Source: Comamonas resistens (GTDB lineage: Bacteria > Pseudomonadota > Gammaproteobacteria > Burkholderiales > Burkholderiaceae_C). From it: a stretch of 64,000 nt of DNA. A program made the translations under genes and the position numbers. Below are positions 25,401 to 33,213 of this stretch, in pieces (position 1 is the first letter of the stretch; the number at the start of each line of letters is the position of its first letter). The DNA lies in assembly GCF_030064165.1 (NCBI RefSeq), contig NZ_CP125947.1, forward strand, positions 3,472,001 through 3,536,000, written 5' to 3'. Under the pieces are notes generated by a model, which did not search any database, had not been told where the DNA came from, and saw only the letters and a program-made list of their open reading frames with translations.

Positions 25401-26171
25401 TCAGTGCAGCAGGCCGGCCAGAAAATCGCTGGCCCGATTGAAGCGATAGCGCTCATAGGCACGCTGGCGGTAGGTCAGCACCGTGGCGGGCTTGATGTCC
25501 AGCGCCTGCGCAATTTGCGCCGCACTCTCACCCAGCAAGGTCTGGGCCACGATGGAGCGCTCTCGTTCGGTCAGCTGCGGAAAGGAACGCTGCAGCCGCT
25601 GAAGCAGCGTCTGTGCGGCATCAGGCGGTGCAGGCTCTGCAGCAATGGCTGAATGACATTGCGCATGCAGGCTGAGCGCGGCCATGGCGACCTGCCCCAG
25701 CGACCAGAGCTGACTGGCAGATTCCCCTTGCGCGTTCAGACCGCGGTAAAAGCTCAGCACCATGAGCTTGCCTGGCTCCTGCCAGCCAAAACTGACCTTG
25801 TCCAGAAAGCCCGGTTGCTCAAAACACAGCTCTCGATACTCTCCCTTGGGAATATCGGCAGCGCGCACCTGACGGCTGAAACCGCAGGCCTTTCCCGCCA
25901 GCGAACCCGTCAGCAGCGGATCGGAGGCATGAAAGCGGCGCGCATATTCCCCCGTGCGCTCGGCAATGCCCTTGCGCTGCCCCGAGGCAAGCAGGGTCTG
26001 GACATCGCCCCTGCCGGTGTCGACCTGATAGGCAAACACCTCGTCAATACAGTCAAACTGCCGCGCTGCCCCAAGCAATGCCGAGGCGAAATGCGGCGTC
26101 GCAGCCGCCTCTATCAGCGCCTGACCGAGGCTGGGACTGAGCAGCGCCGGTCGGGAAAAAATTGCAGCCAT
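25401..26171 (-). CDS. LuxR-type transcriptional regulator
   Basis: 256 residues. The C-terminal domain (about 190-250) is a LuxR/FixJ helix-turn-helix: LTERERSIVAQTLLGESAAQ followed by IAQALDIKPATVLTYRQRAY. The N-terminal 180 residues do not show the conserved acyl-homoserine-lactone pocket residues of quorum sensors or a receiver Asp motif that I can recognise. The signal is therefore unknown. No partner gene is adjacent in the same direction. Confidence 0.8.
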   Translation of the reverse strand: MAAIFSRPALLSPSLGQALIEAAATPHFASALLGAARQFDCIDEVFAYQVDTGRGDVQTLLASGQRKGIAERTGEYARRFHASDPLLTGSLAGKACGFSRQVRAADIPKGEYRELCFEQPGFLDKVSFGWQEPGKLMVLSFYRGLNAQGESASQLWSLGQVAMAALSLHAQCHSAIAAEPAPPDAAQTLLQRLQRSFPQLTERERSIVAQTLLGESAAQIAQALDIKPATVLTYRQRAYERYRFNRASDFLAGLLH

Positions 26172-26343
26172 GGCCTGTCTCGCTTTGCTGAGGGCCTGTG
26201 ATGAACTCCACTATGGCGCCGCACGCCAGTGACCTCACAAGCTCTTTTGAATCATCGGCAAAGAATAGCCTGCCTGCATCGCAGGCGCAGCAGGGCGACT
26301 CCCGATGAGTGAGCAGGCCTGCCCCCTCAAACCACCTGGAATC

Positions 26344-26742
26344 TCAGTTCAGAAGTGCCGGAATGATGCAATGCTTGAGCAATGGTGCGACATCCTCCGG
26401 CAGGGGCCGATTCAGTGGCAGCCATTTCATCTCCGCGATTTCGGCAGCGTTGCAAGGAGAGCATCCCTGCGGCAACTGGACCAGAAAGGCATGCGCATGC
26501 ACCGTGGTGTCGGCCTCATTGGCGGCCACTGCATCAAAGATGCCCAGAGGCTTGAGCGAAGACTCGGCAATCTCCAACTGCAGCTCTTCCCGGATTTCAC
26601 GGATCAAGGCCCTGGCAGGAGTTTCGTCGGCATCCAGCTTGCCGCCCGGTAGCATCCACGCTGAGGTGTTCTTTTTGCGCACCACCAACAGCTCCTGCTT
26701 CTGATTGAGAAAGCACGCGGTGGCAATTTTCAGATTGTGCAT
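26344..26742 (-). CDS. Nudix hydrolase
   Basis: 132 residues. The Nudix box is complete: GGKLDADETPARALIREIRE followed by ELQLEI, which fits GX5EX7REUXEEXGU except that the last Gly is Gln. The N-terminal strand is LKIATACFLNQKQELLVVRK. Substrates in this family are nucleoside diphosphates linked to other groups, and the size fits a house-cleaning nucleotide pyrophosphatase. The ATG sits inside a 17-base palindrome (26734-26750). The gene begins 65 bases after the DUF2783 gene, same strand, so it may belong to that operon. Confidence 0.85.
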   Translation of the reverse strand: MHNLKIATACFLNQKQELLVVRKKNTSAWMLPGGKLDADETPARALIREIREELQLEIAESSLKPLGIFDAVAANEADTTVHAHAFLVQLPQGCSPCNAAEIAEMKWLPLNRPLPEDVAPLLKHCIIPALLN

Positions 26743-26750
26743 TGCACAAT
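26734..26750 (-). promoter_or_regulatory. Palindrome over the Nudix start codon
   Basis: ATTGTGC, ATT, GCACAAT is a perfect inverted repeat with 7-base arms; the start codon is its centre. It could be an operator or a translation-blocking hairpin. It could also be chance. Confidence 0.35.
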
Positions 26751-26807
26751 TTTAAGTGCCCGCATCTGCGGCCAAGCCCATCCGAAATAGAGCGAAGCCA
26801 TCCCCTG

Positions 26808-27017
26808 TCAGAGCTCCTCGCCTTCTGCCTGGCCCTTGGCCAGCGCTATCGCCTCCAGCACCACGGCACTGCTGCCGATATGGTTGGACAGGGCCAGGAT
26901 CAGCCGGGCGCAGGCCTTGAGGCTTTGCGCTTCGTCCAGACCCTCATGCATCAGCAGCAGTTGCTGGTAGACATCGTCCACATGGTCCAGATTCGGGGTT
27001 CTGATCAACGGGGTCAT
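26808..27017 (-). CDS. DUF2783 family protein
   Basis: 69 residues from the ATG at 27017, which overlaps the stop of the monooxygenase gene as ATGA (27014-27017). The sequence (NLDHVDDVYQQLLLMHEGLD, then LKACARLILALSNHIGSSAV) is an all-helical small protein matching the DUF2783 pattern as I know it. Such proteins are found next to FAD-dependent aromatic monooxygenases. The strict overlap suggests it is made in proportion to the enzyme, perhaps as an accessory. No metal or cofactor motif is present. Confidence 0.75.
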   Translation of the reverse strand: MTPLIRTPNLDHVDDVYQQLLLMHEGLDEAQSLKACARLILALSNHIGSSAVVLEAIALAKGQAEGEEL

Positions 27018-28645
27018 TGCTGCACTCCTTGGGCGCGGGCCAGGCTGGCCTGCACCGTGGCGACAGATACCGGAGACTGCCAGCGCGCAGCCACATAGTG
27101 GTCGGGGCGTATCAGATAGCCGCAACCGGGCTGCAGCCCATAGCGTGCCTGCAGCAGGCTGTGATCACCAGCCCATTGGGCAATGTCGAGCAGCTCCACC
27201 CCTACCGGCAGACCCTGCGTCCAGCTATTGGCCAGCAGCACAAAGCGCCCGCCCAATTGCGGCAGCAGCCATGCTCCATTCACAGGAGCATCCAGCGCGG
27301 GTGAGCCGGGCGCTATACCGCTGTTCCAGACCTGATCGTCCGGCGTATTCAAACGGCTTTGCGGATAGGAAATCGCCGTGGATAGCCGCCCCGAATTGAC
27401 AAAGGGGCGGGCAAAAGCCTCGGTGGCCGCCAGTTCCAGCACCGCATCGCGAAAAGCCTTGCTGACCGTGGTCTTGGGCGTCAGAAAGTCGGTGGAACGC
27501 GTGGAGTTGAGAATGTTCTCGTCCGCCGTGGTCACGGCTTCCTCGTTATAACTCTCCAGCAGCTCCTGGCCCGCCTGACCGCGCATGACCAGATCCAGCT
27601 TCCAGCCCAGGTTGTCGATATCGGCAAAGCCGCCGTTGCAGCCGCGCGCGCCAAAGGGCGAGACCAGATGCGCGCTATCGCCGGCAAACAGCACATGGCC
27701 GTGCACAAAGCGGCTCATGCGGCGGCACTGGAAAGTGTAGATGCTGTACCACTCCTGGCTGAACTGCACATCCGGGCCCAGCATGGCACGTACATAGCGC
27801 TCCACGTTTTCGGGCTGCACGCAGGCCTGGCGGTCTATGCCCCAGCCCAGCTGAAAGTCCAGCCGCCACACACCATCGGGCTGGCGATGCATGAGAGCCG
27901 ACTGGCCGGGGTTGAACGGCGGGTCGAACCAGAACCAGCGCTCGGCAGGACGCTCCTGCTCCATGCGAATGTCGGCGATGAGAAAGTTCTCCTCGAACAC
28001 GCGGCCATCGAAATCCAGCCCCATGAGGCCGCGCACCGTGGACTTGCTGCCATCGCAGGCCACCAGCCAGTCGGCGTGGATCAGATAACGGCTCTCGCCG
28101 GCCAGCACCTCCAGCTCCACCCCCTCTGGCAGATGGCGCACGGCCTCGATCTGCTGGCCCAGGCGCAGCTCCACATTGGGCAGGTTTTGCAGAGCGCGCA
28201 GCAGCGCATCTTCCACGTAGTACTGCTGCAGATTGATGAAGCCCGGATACTGCTGATCCTTCACGGGCAGCATGTCAAACTGGTAGACAGACTCCTCGCG
28301 ATCGCCCCAGAAGACCTTGCCCACATTCCAGGTCACGCCTTTTTGCAGGAGCTCCTGGCCCACACCCAGGCGTTCCAGAATGTCCAGCGAGCGCTTGGAA
28401 AAGCAGATGGCCTTGGAGCCGCCAGCGATGAAGTCCAGCTTGCTGATGACCAGCACCTTGTGCCCGCGCCGCCCCAGATCCAGCGCCATGGCCAGGCCCA
28501 CCGGGCCCGCGCCGACAACCACCACCGGAGCCTGCTCCGGCACATCTGTCGCCGGTGCGGCAGTGGCGCCAATATGTCGCCACACGGGCACGCCACGGTG
28601 ATGCGTGACAGGCTGCGGAGCCATGCTTGCTTGCGCCATATGCAT
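27014..28645 (-). CDS. FAD-dependent aromatic-type monooxygenase
   Basis: 543 residues from the ATG at 28645; a GTG one codon earlier and a Met two codons later are alternatives. The FAD-binding GxGxxG motif is VVVVGAGPVGLAMALDLGRR (about 40-60). The DG motif is DWLVACDGSKSTVRGLMGL, and the GD motif is LFAGDSAHLVSPFGARGCNG. This is the PheA/MhpA class of single-component flavin hydroxylases acting on phenolic rings with NAD(P)H and O2. The C-terminal thioredoxin-like domain is present but degenerate. TGA of the upstream MBL gene overlaps this ATG (TGATG), and DUF2783 follows with ATGA. The substrate is not known. Confidence 0.85.
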   Translation of the reverse strand: MHMAQASMAPQPVTHHRGVPVWRHIGATAAPATDVPEQAPVVVVGAGPVGLAMALDLGRRGHKVLVISKLDFIAGGSKAICFSKRSLDILERLGVGQELLQKGVTWNVGKVFWGDREESVYQFDMLPVKDQQYPGFINLQQYYVEDALLRALQNLPNVELRLGQQIEAVRHLPEGVELEVLAGESRYLIHADWLVACDGSKSTVRGLMGLDFDGRVFEENFLIADIRMEQERPAERWFWFDPPFNPGQSALMHRQPDGVWRLDFQLGWGIDRQACVQPENVERYVRAMLGPDVQFSQEWYSIYTFQCRRMSRFVHGHVLFAGDSAHLVSPFGARGCNGGFADIDNLGWKLDLVMRGQAGQELLESYNEEAVTTADENILNSTRSTDFLTPKTTVSKAFRDAVLELAATEAFARPFVNSGRLSTAISYPQSRLNTPDDQVWNSGIAPGSPALDAPVNGAWLLPQLGGRFVLLANSWTQGLPVGVELLDIAQWAGDHSLLQARYGLQPGCGYLIRPDHYVAARWQSPVSVATVQASLARAQGVQQ

Positions 28646-29604
28646 CACCCCTGCAGTTGTGCCCAGACTTCCTGATCACGCTCGGCCGTCCAGATACGGG
28701 GCCAGTCGATGCCGTCAAACTCGTCCCACAGGCGCTGCACATCGAAGGGCAGGCAATGCTCGAAGATGGGCCAGCGGCCAAACTTGGGCGCCAGCGCCTT
28801 GTGCGTGGCCTCGAACGCCTCCTTCAAAGTGCCGCCGCGCTTGTGCACGGCGCCCACATTGTCGATCATGCCGCGCAGGAATTCGCGCGTCTGCTCGATG
28901 GCCGCATCGGTGGCCGCCGTGCCCTTGGCAACGGCTCCGCGCCCGCCCACGATGAATTCGGCACGGTATTTCTTGAGGTTGTCCAACGTCTTGCTGGCCC
29001 ACTCCATATGGAAGGCATCGCCGGTGTAGAGCGCAGCTTCGGCTTCGACCAGATCGCCGGCAAACATGGTTTTGCTCTTGTCGTGCCAGACGATGATGTC
29101 GCCCGCTGTGTGGCCGCGGCCTTCAAAGCGCAGGTCCAGCTTGCCGCGGTTGCCGCCCAGATCGATCTCGAACTGCGTATCGAAAGTCTGTGTGGGCCAG
29201 GTCAGACCGGGAATGCCCTCGGGTTCCTTGAACAGTCGCGGCATGCGGCCGTACTCGCTGTCCCAGTCCTGCTGGCCGCGCTCCTCTATGAGCTTGCGCG
29301 TGGTCTCGCTGGTGATGATGTGCTCGGCATCGAAGGCCGATGCGCCCAGTACGCGCACGGCGTGGTAGTGGGTCAGGATCAGGTATTTGACGGGCTTTTG
29401 CGTGTGCTCGCGCAGCTTGGCCAGCCAGTCTCGCGCAGCCGCAGGCGTGGCACGGGCTTCGATGGCAACGATGAAATCCTCCCCTTCGAAGGCACCCACA
29501 TTGGGATCACCTTCGGCCGTCAGCGCATAGACGCCGTCGGCCAGAATTTCCAGGGTTTCTTTTTTGGCCGCTGTATCGGCCGACGATGCAAAAGGCTTTG
29601 CCAT
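28645..29604 (-). CDS. MBL-fold hydrolase with half of the metal site missing
   Basis: 319 residues from the ATG at 29604, preceded by AAGGAGT. The metallo-beta-lactamase fold is evident (YLILTHYHAVRVLGASAF, GRGHTAGDIIVWHD, MFAGDLVEAEAALYTGDAFH). In the HxHxDH motif His79 and His81 remain, but the Asp is Val83 and the last His is Arg84. His165 and Asp184 are present, and the final His is replaced by Arg222 (VGGRGAV). One metal could bind, not the usual two. It is the first gene of the MBL-monooxygenase-DUF2783 operon and may open a ring product, hydrolyse a thioester or be regulatory. Confidence 0.82.
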   Translation of the reverse strand: MAKPFASSADTAAKKETLEILADGVYALTAEGDPNVGAFEGEDFIVAIEARATPAAARDWLAKLREHTQKPVKYLILTHYHAVRVLGASAFDAEHIITSETTRKLIEERGQQDWDSEYGRMPRLFKEPEGIPGLTWPTQTFDTQFEIDLGGNRGKLDLRFEGRGHTAGDIIVWHDKSKTMFAGDLVEAEAALYTGDAFHMEWASKTLDNLKKYRAEFIVGGRGAVAKGTAATDAAIEQTREFLRGMIDNVGAVHKRGGTLKEAFEATHKALAPKFGRWPIFEHCLPFDVQRLWDEFDGIDWPRIWTAERDQEVWAQLQG

Positions 29605-29704
29605 GGGTGTACTCCTTGAATCTTGTATGAACGAACCGGCGGGCTTGCTGCCCCGCTTCTGCATTCGCAACCACACCAGTCTGCGCAAAGTCGGCGCCCT
29701 TGTC

Positions 29705-29724
29705 TGTCCATAGTTCTATGGACA
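29705..29724 (-). promoter_or_regulatory. Candidate operator of the monooxygenase operon
   Basis: TGTCCATAG, TT, CTATGGACA is a perfect inverted repeat with 9-base arms about 100 bases before the MBL gene. The size and symmetry suit a dimeric MarR-, TetR- or GntR-type regulator. The protein that binds is not encoded next to it. Confidence 0.6.
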
Positions 29725-29785
29725 AATTGGCACAAACCACGACCCAGGTCCGGTCTGTGCCTGCATGGCTTCGTGCTATGGTTCC

Positions 29786-29808
29786 TGTATCAGCAAGCGT
29801 TTGATACA
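29786..29808. promoter_or_regulatory. Second inverted repeat in the same gap
   Basis: TGTATCA (29786-29792) and TGATACA (29802-29808) are perfect 7-base arms nine bases apart. It lies midway between the MBL operon and the M23 gene and could serve either. Confidence 0.4.
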
Positions 29809-29937
29809 TCTGCGCTTGAAGCCAATAGGACTTAGGAACTTACGCAAACAAGCGCCAAGGACTGCTGCCTTGAGGTGAGGCACTTGCCCGAACCGGATGG
29901 GCATCAGCCGCGGCCCATTTCCCTGCAGGATTTCTCC

Positions 29938-30786
29938 ATGAATACCGCTTTTGACCGCCGCCAGTTGCTGCAATGGATGGGCACCGCTGCCGCCGCCAGC
30001 GCCCTTCCCGCCTGGGCTGCCAAAGACAATCGCCTGTGGCCGCAGGACAGCCGCGTGCCCGGCGGCGTGGCCCGCCTGTCGCTGGGTCCGGCTTCCAACC
30101 GGCCTACGCTGAGCTTCAACGATGCACCCGTGCTGGTGCTTGGCGACATGATCGAATGGACGGCCATCGTCGGCATTCCGCTGTCCACCGCGCCGGGGCA
30201 GTACCCGCTGCAACCGAAGGCCGACGGCCAGCCGCGTGAAATCATGCTCACCGTGCAGGACAAGAAGTATGTGGAGCAGCGTCTCAAGGTCTCGCCCAAG
30301 ACCGTGGACCTTTCCCCTGAGGACAATGCGCGTTACGAGCGCGAGGCGGCTCACCTCAAGACCGTGATGACCAGCATGGCCCAGCCTCTGCCCATGGCGC
30401 AGGAACTGCGCATGCAGGTGCCAGTGCCGGGACGTCGCTCCAGCAGCTTCGGCCTGCGCCGCGTCTTCAACGGCCAGTCACGCAATCCGCACAGCGGCAT
30501 GGATATCGCTTCCCCCACCGGTACGCCGGTCAAGGCGCCGCTGCCGGGCAAGGTCATCGATGTGGGCGACTATTTCTTCAACGGCGGCACCGTCTGGCTG
30601 GACCACGGCGGCGGCCTGCTGTCCATGTACTGCCACCTGAGCCAGGTGGACTGCAAGATCGGCGACATGCTGAAAACGGGGGACGCCTTCTGCAAGGTAG
30701 GCGCCACGGGCCGCGTAACCGGCCCGCACCTGCACTGGAGCGTGATGCTCAACCGCGCCATGGTGGACCCGGCGCTTTTCATCTGA
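29938..30786 (+). CDS. M23 metallopeptidase, exported
   Basis: 282 residues from the ATG at 29938. A twin-arginine-like signal follows (FDRRQLLQWMGTAAAASALP, cleaved after AWA). The C-terminal LytM/M23 domain (about 175-282) has both zinc motifs intact: HSGMDIASPTGTPVKAP (HxxxD) and GPHLHWSVMLN (HxH), plus DHGGGLLSMYCHLS. Unlike the NlpD-like protein at 2955-3815, this one should be an active peptidoglycan endopeptidase. The middle region (about 50-150) is beta-rich and precedes the peptidase as in many periplasmic M23 enzymes. Confidence 0.88.
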   Translation: MNTAFDRRQLLQWMGTAAAASALPAWAAKDNRLWPQDSRVPGGVARLSLGPASNRPTLSFNDAPVLVLGDMIEWTAIVGIPLSTAPGQYPLQPKADGQPREIMLTVQDKKYVEQRLKVSPKTVDLSPEDNARYEREAAHLKTVMTSMAQPLPMAQELRMQVPVPGRRSSSFGLRRVFNGQSRNPHSGMDIASPTGTPVKAPLPGKVIDVGDYFFNGGTVWLDHGGGLLSMYCHLSQVDCKIGDMLKTGDAFCKVGATGRVTGPHLHWSVMLNRAMVDPALFI

Positions 30787-30804
30787 GCGCTATCTGCACC
30801 TGCA

Positions 30805-30831
30805 AAAAAGCGGCCGGAAAGGCCGCTTTTT
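30805..30831. terminator. Bidirectional terminator between M23 and DUF2242 genes
   Basis: AAAAAGCGGCC (30805-30815) pairs with GGCCGCTTTTT (30821-30831) around GGAAA. It ends the M23 gene and can serve the convergent DUF2242 gene. Confidence 0.9.
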
Positions 30832-30898
30832 GCTATGAATTTCAGACTTGGTGCGCAGGAGTAGCAAGCGCTGCAAGACGATTCAGTGCAGATTCACA

Positions 30899-31465
30899 TT
30901 ACGGTGTGTCCCTGTCCTGCTTCAGATAGTTTTCCACCAGCTCGAAGAAGCTGTCGTAGAAACTGCGCGCGGAAATGGTTTCGCTACCCACCTTGACCAG
31001 GGAGTCGCTGCTCGATGAAAAAGGCAATGACAAGGAGCCCAGCGCCCCAACCCCCACACTGGCCGAGCTGGCACTTTTCTTGAGGGCATAGCGGTCCTGC
31101 AAAGCCGTGGCAAAACCCAGGCTCACCTGACCATCGCTGGTCTGCGGCACACAGACCACCCGGAAATTGATCTCCAGATTGGTCTCCATATTGGGCTGGA
31201 AGCTCTTGCGCCCCTCTATCAGTTCCTGCGTCCTGGCCGTGGCGATGTAGCCCTGGCTCAGCAACGCACGGCGCGCCGCCTCGCAGGTCTGGGCGGGCGG
31301 GGCATCAAAGCCGCGCGAGAAAGTGGAGCTGGAATCAAAGGTCTCCTGCACTGCCACCGGACTGGGAGCATGTGACGCACAAGCCCCCAGAACGGCGGCC
31401 ATCAGGCTGGCAACTCCCAGACGCAACCAAGTTTTTCCCGACAAAACAACTCCACCTGCGCGCAC
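30899..31465 (-). CDS. DUF2242 lipoprotein
   Basis: About 188 residues from the GTG at 31465, which follows AGGAGG by four bases. TTG at 31444 (after GGTGGAG) and ATG at 31483 are alternatives, so the start is uncertain. The signal ends in the lipobox LGAC. The conserved part (AARRALLSQGYIATARTQEL, then IEGRKSFQP and INFRVVCVPQT) fits DUF2242. The C-terminal segment SARSFYDSFFELVENYLKQD is helical. These are outer-membrane or periplasmic lipoproteins of unknown function found mainly in Burkholderiales. It is convergent with the M23 gene. Confidence 0.75.
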   Translation of the reverse strand: MRAGGVVLSGKTWLRLGVASLMAAVLGACASHAPSPVAVQETFDSSSTFSRGFDAPPAQTCEAARRALLSQGYIATARTQELIEGRKSFQPNMETNLEINFRVVCVPQTSDGQVSLGFATALQDRYALKKSASSASVGVGALGSLSLPFSSSSDSLVKVGSETISARSFYDSFFELVENYLKQDRDTP

Positions 31466-31769
31466 AAAACCTCCTAGGTACATCAACCGTGGCACCAAGC
31501 GTAGCAGCTTGGCAGGTGTGCCCGAGCCCGGTTGGGTTCGGCATAGATTTTTTTTCGATCTTTACATGGCGGAGCAGACATGCAGCTGGCATAGGTTGAC
31601 ACTCTTTGCATTTCCTTCATGCGCGCAGCCGTCTTCGTGGGTTATGGTTCTGCTTCTATAGGCGTCTGCCTGCGCAATCTTCAGCCCGGCGCATTATCGG
31701 GGGAACTGTCAGTGCGCGGCGGACTCCAATAGGGTAGATTTTTTTCATCCATATCTTGAAGGAACACTT
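31466..31769. other. Divergent intergenic region
   Basis: This stretch separates the two divergent lipoprotein genes. A perfect TTGACA (31596-31601) stands in it but has no good -10 at 16-18 bases. AAGGA lies just before the META-domain gene. No coding frame or hairpin is convincing. Confidence 0.5.
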
Positions 31770-32588
31770 ATGAAATTTCGCTGGACCTGGTGCCTACCTC
31801 TGATCGCCACTGTGACGCTGGCCGCCTGCGGCACCACTGGCGGCGGCGCCAGCAAGCCCGGCCCCAGTGGCCCTGCAGGAGATGCCAACTCCCTGACGGC
31901 CTACCACTGGAAGCTTCAGCAAGCATTCAATCCTGCTGGCGCTGATGACCAGACCTGGTTCCTGGATTCGACCAAGGCCCCCATCGAGCTGGAATTCATT
32001 GAGCAGCGCGCAGTCGTCAAAAACCTGTGCAACGTCATGTCCGCCGGCTACAGCGTGGAAGGCCAACGCCTGAACGTGCAAAGGCCCATGAGCACGCTGC
32101 GCGCCTGCGCCGACAACCAGCTGATGATGCTGGAGCAGAAAGTCGCCCGTATCCTGCCCACCACCAAGCAATGGAATGTGCAACTGCCTGCCAGCGCTGC
32201 CGAGCAGCCTCGCCTGACCATTCAGTTCATCGACGGTACACGCTGGCAACTGCAGGGCAGCCCCACCCCGCAGACCAAGTACGGCGGCAAGCCTGAGCGC
32301 ATGTTTCTCGAGGTCGGCCCCGAGCGCAAACCCTGCAGCGCAGGCGCAGGCCGTCACCAGTGCCTGCAGGTACGCGAGATCCGCTATGGCGACAACGGCG
32401 TCAAGACCTATACCGGCCAGTGGGAAAACTTCTACAGCGAGATCGAGGGCTACAAGCACCAACCCGGTATCAGCAACACTCTGCGCATAGACCGCTACAA
32501 GCTCCAGAACGTGCCGGCAGATGCCTCCAGCTACGCCTATGTGCTGGACATGGTGATCGGCTCCGCCGTCGAAAAGCCAAGCAAGTAA
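31770..32588 (+). CDS. META plus DUF4377 domain lipoprotein
   Basis: 272 residues. The signal ends in the lipobox LAAC near residue 20. Residues of about 40-155 resemble a META/HslJ domain (LTAYHWKLQQAFNPAGADDQ, FIEQRAVVKNLCNVMSAGYS). Residues of about 170-270 resemble DUF4377 (MFLEVGPERKPCSAGAGRHQ, CLQVREIRYGDNGVKTYTG, YVLDMVIGSAVEK). HslJ-type proteins are linked to heat shock and novobiocin tolerance in E. coli. The pairing of the two domains is a known architecture with unknown function. AAGGAA precedes the ATG. Confidence 0.8.
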   Translation: MKFRWTWCLPLIATVTLAACGTTGGGASKPGPSGPAGDANSLTAYHWKLQQAFNPAGADDQTWFLDSTKAPIELEFIEQRAVVKNLCNVMSAGYSVEGQRLNVQRPMSTLRACADNQLMMLEQKVARILPTTKQWNVQLPASAAEQPRLTIQFIDGTRWQLQGSPTPQTKYGGKPERMFLEVGPERKPCSAGAGRHQCLQVREIRYGDNGVKTYTGQWENFYSEIEGYKHQPGISNTLRIDRYKLQNVPADASSYAYVLDMVIGSAVEKPSK

Positions 32589-32608
32589 GCATCCGCCCCA
32601 CTTGCACC

Positions 32609-32633
32609 AAGCCGGCCTCAGGCCGGCTTTTTT
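32609..32633 (+). terminator. Terminator of the META/DUF4377 gene
   Basis: AAGCCGGCC (32609-32617) pairs with GGCCGGCTT (32621-32629), with a 3-base loop, then TTTT. The T-run is also the beginning of the repeat unit that follows. Confidence 0.9.
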
Positions 32634-32701
32634 ATGGCCGCAGGGTCGTCCAAAGGCAATAAGCGCCCCTTGGGCGCAACTGCCACACGAAGTGGGCAAG
32701 C
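32628..32701 (+). repeat. Terminator-associated repeat after the META/DUF4377 gene
   Basis: In gene direction it reads TTTTTTATGGCCGCAGG, then CAATAAGCGCCCCTTGGG, and ends CACGAAGTGGGCAAGC. It closely matches the unit at 18098-18172 and has the same orientation relative to its gene. Confidence 0.8.
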
Positions 32702-33007
32702 GTGGGAGATTTTTATGCCTGCCGGCAATGTTTCACGCCATGCGCATGGAACCTGGCCGGCCAGGCTGGCAACTATCTATTTCCCATAATTACTCTTTGA
32801 TGACAGCCACTTGCAAAGAAAATGCCAGTCGCAGGCAATTTGCAACGCATTTGTAAAGTTATACCCAATTGCTGTGGGCGGTCCTGTGGACAAATCCACC
32901 CTCCCCCCTGCAAACCCGCATAAAACCTGGGCCGATGTTCCGCGATCAAAAAATACGCAGCCCGCCTGGCCCTGCGCAATGTTTCACGGATCCCCAAAGG
33001 CCCCCAC

Positions 33008-33090
33008 GCTTGCCCACTGGCGCGTGGCCGCAGCCCCCCTCGAGGGGCCACTTATGGCCTTGGCCTTGAGGGGGCCGCGGCCATAAAAAA
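33008..33090 (-). repeat. Terminator-associated repeat after the MoaF-like gene
   Basis: On the minus strand it begins at the terminator T-run (TTTTTTATGGCCGCGGCCCC), has CTCAAGGCC, CATAAGTGGCCCCTCGAGG and ends AGTGGGCAAGC. It is again oriented with the T-run next to the terminator stem. Confidence 0.8.
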
Positions 33091-33113
33091 GCCGGCACCT
33101 TTTGGATGCCGGC
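33085..33113 (-). terminator. Terminator of the MoaF-like gene
   Basis: On the minus strand GCCGGCA (33113-33107) pairs with TGCCGGC (33097-33091), nine-base loop, followed by TTTTTT (33090-33085). It lies about 100 bases past the stop. Confidence 0.85.
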
Positions 33114-33213
33114 ACAGAGGAGAGACCTGGGTTTCAGCGCACAAGGCACAGGATTTCAGTGGGCACTCGTCGCCATCATGTCGGAAGTGCCAGGGCTTGC
33201 ATTTTCAGGCAGC

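Larger units (their letters stand above)
29605..29937. other. Divergent intergenic region with two inverted repeats
   Basis: It separates the monooxygenase operon (minus) from the M23 peptidase gene (plus). Two separate inverted repeats (29705-29724 and 29786-29808) are the visible features. No regulator gene is adjacent, and no coding frame is credible. Confidence 0.6.
32589..33213. other. Convergent intergenic region with two terminators and two inverted repeat copies
   Basis: This is a 625-base gap between two convergent genes. From left: terminator (32609-32633), repeat unit (32628-32701), about 300 AT-richer bases, repeat unit in the opposite orientation (33008-33090) and terminator for the minus-strand gene (33085-33113). 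The middle part has a 13-base direct repeat, GCAATGTTTCACG, at 32725-32737 and 32976-32988, and a TGTGGACAA box at 32885-32893. No coding frame is credible. Confidence 0.65.

Noticed and set aside
32628..33090. The two inverted repeat units enclosing about 300 bases as the ends of a MITE-like element.
   Set aside because: The inverted arrangement follows from two convergent genes each having a unit behind its own terminator. No target-site duplication flanks the segment.
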